The notes below the pieces were generated by a model. It was not told where the DNA came from. It made no database searches and saw only the letters and a program-made list of their open reading frames with translations. A stretch of DNA of 64,000 nt from DASQMT01 sp963839615 (GTDB lineage: Bacteria > Actinomycetota > Thermoleophilia > Solirubrobacterales > Solirubrobacteraceae), in contig CAWIVY010000006.1 of NCBI GenBank assembly GCA_963839615.1, positions 124,001-188,000 of the forward strand, in the 5' to 3' direction. The translations under genes were made by a program, and so were the position numbers. Shown piece by piece: positions 63,520 to 64,000 of this stretch (position 1 is its first letter; each line of letters begins with the position of its first letter).

Positions 63520-64000
63520 ATGGCTGACGAGACGGCGCCGTCACAGCGGACCGTCCTCGGGCGCTCGAAGATCTTCACGCCCGAGGTCATCAACGACATC
63601 CACATGAAGGCCGAGCTCGGCCGCTACCGGATGCGCGGCTTCTCGATGTTCAAGAAGATCCCGCACTGGGACGAGCTCGTGTTCCTGCCCGGCACGCTGA
63701 CGCGCTTCGTGATCGAGGGCTACCGGGAGAAGTGCGAGACCAAGACGATCCTCGGGGCGCGCTTCGCGCAGAAGCCGATCGAGCTCGACATCCCGGTCTA
63801 CATCACCGGCATGAGCTTCGGCGCGCTGTCGCTGGAGGCGAAGATGGCGCTCGCCAAGGGCGCCTCGATGGCCGGCACCGCGACCTGCTCGGGCGAGGGC
63901 GGGATGATCCCGCCCGAGCGCGACCTGTCGACGAAGTGGTACTACCAGGTGATCCAGAGCCGGTACGGGTTCAACCCGCACCACCTGATGCTCGCCGACG
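63520..64000 (+). CDS. glxD: FMN-binding glutamate synthase-like subunit GlxD/MgsC, N-terminal part (runs off the right edge)
   Basis: The first 160 residues of the synthase subunit that combines ammonia and a keto or amine substrate on an FMN TIM barrel. FTPEVINDIHMKAELGRYRM, WDELVFLPGTLTRFVIEGYR, LDIPVYITGMSFGALSLEAK, ATCSGEGGMIPPERDLS. The MSFGALS and TCSGEGG strings are the FMN-domain signatures of the GltB family. ATG 63520 after GGGAGGCAGGC, 15 bases past glxC. Confidence 0.93.
   Translation, partial: MADETAPSQRTVLGRSKIFTPEVINDIHMKAELGRYRMRGFSMFKKIPHWDELVFLPGTLTRFVIEGYREKCETKTILGARFAQKPIELDIPVYITGMSFGALSLEAKMALAKGASMAGTATCSGEGGMIPPERDLSTKWYYQVIQSRYGFNPHHLMLAD

Overview
The window is very GC-rich, with GTG and TTG starts common and many 4-base start/stop overlaps. 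It looks like the chromosome of a Solirubrobacterales-type actinobacterium (Thermoleophilia; Conexibacter/Solirubrobacter-like). The case rests on gene order (uvrC-rapZ-gap-pgk-tpi-gpmI, secG), an actinobacterial 11-bp PHO box, a System I (Ccm) cytochrome c maturation set, and small secreted proteins that I associate with that order. This is inferred from content, not from any search. No phage, transposase, CRISPR array or rRNA was seen. There is one tRNA, tRNA-Gly(CCC).

Layout. 1-5.9 kb: partial SDR gene, two secreted/membrane proteins, an ABC-F ATPase and a Tat-exported PhoX-like protein. 5.8-11.8 kb: a phosphate block with two PHO boxes, a truncated winged-helix gene, pstSCAB-phoU and a response regulator. 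11.8-14.5 kb: two TadE-like pseudopilins, a degenerate TadZ/CpaE-like protein and a pilin-VanY-transglycosylase fusion. 14.6-17.6 kb: cspA, a small basic protein, a drug exporter and a secreted glycosidase-like protein. 17.7-25 kb: uvrC, rapZ, then lower glycolysis. 25-30.8 kb: M36 metalloprotease, MarR, Hsp20, Tgt. 30.8-39 kb: Ser/Thr kinase operon, M48 protease, rlmH, argS and a GGDEF/EAL protein. 39-45 kb: cytochrome c maturation split around the tRNA, then secG. 45-52.5 kb: homogentisate pathway (hppD, hmgA, Fe-alcohol dehydrogenase) divergent from an Lrp regulator, a cyclase and a dead alpha/beta hydrolase, then EamA/LysR. 53.4-58.2 kb: IclR, Xaa-Pro peptidase, PepD. 58.2-64 kb: glutamyl-amide block (PuuD-like, FAD oxidoreductase, GlnT-type glutamine synthetase, GlxB/C/D), running off the right edge.

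How the genes work together: PHO-box-controlled phosphate uptake; a Tad-like envelope module with its own peptidoglycan-cutting enzymes; a compact glycolytic operon; periplasmic thiol reduction and haem delivery for c-type cytochromes; tyrosine to homogentisate breakdown; and probable N-methylglutamate/glutamyl-amide metabolism.

A striking property cuts across the window. At least fourteen reading-frame breaks are visible in ten otherwise well-conserved genes on both strands, including pstB, tpiA and gpmI. Every one that can be phased is a single extra base. This most likely reflects insertion errors in the underlying sequence, so the affected genes are annotated as whole genes with the break located.
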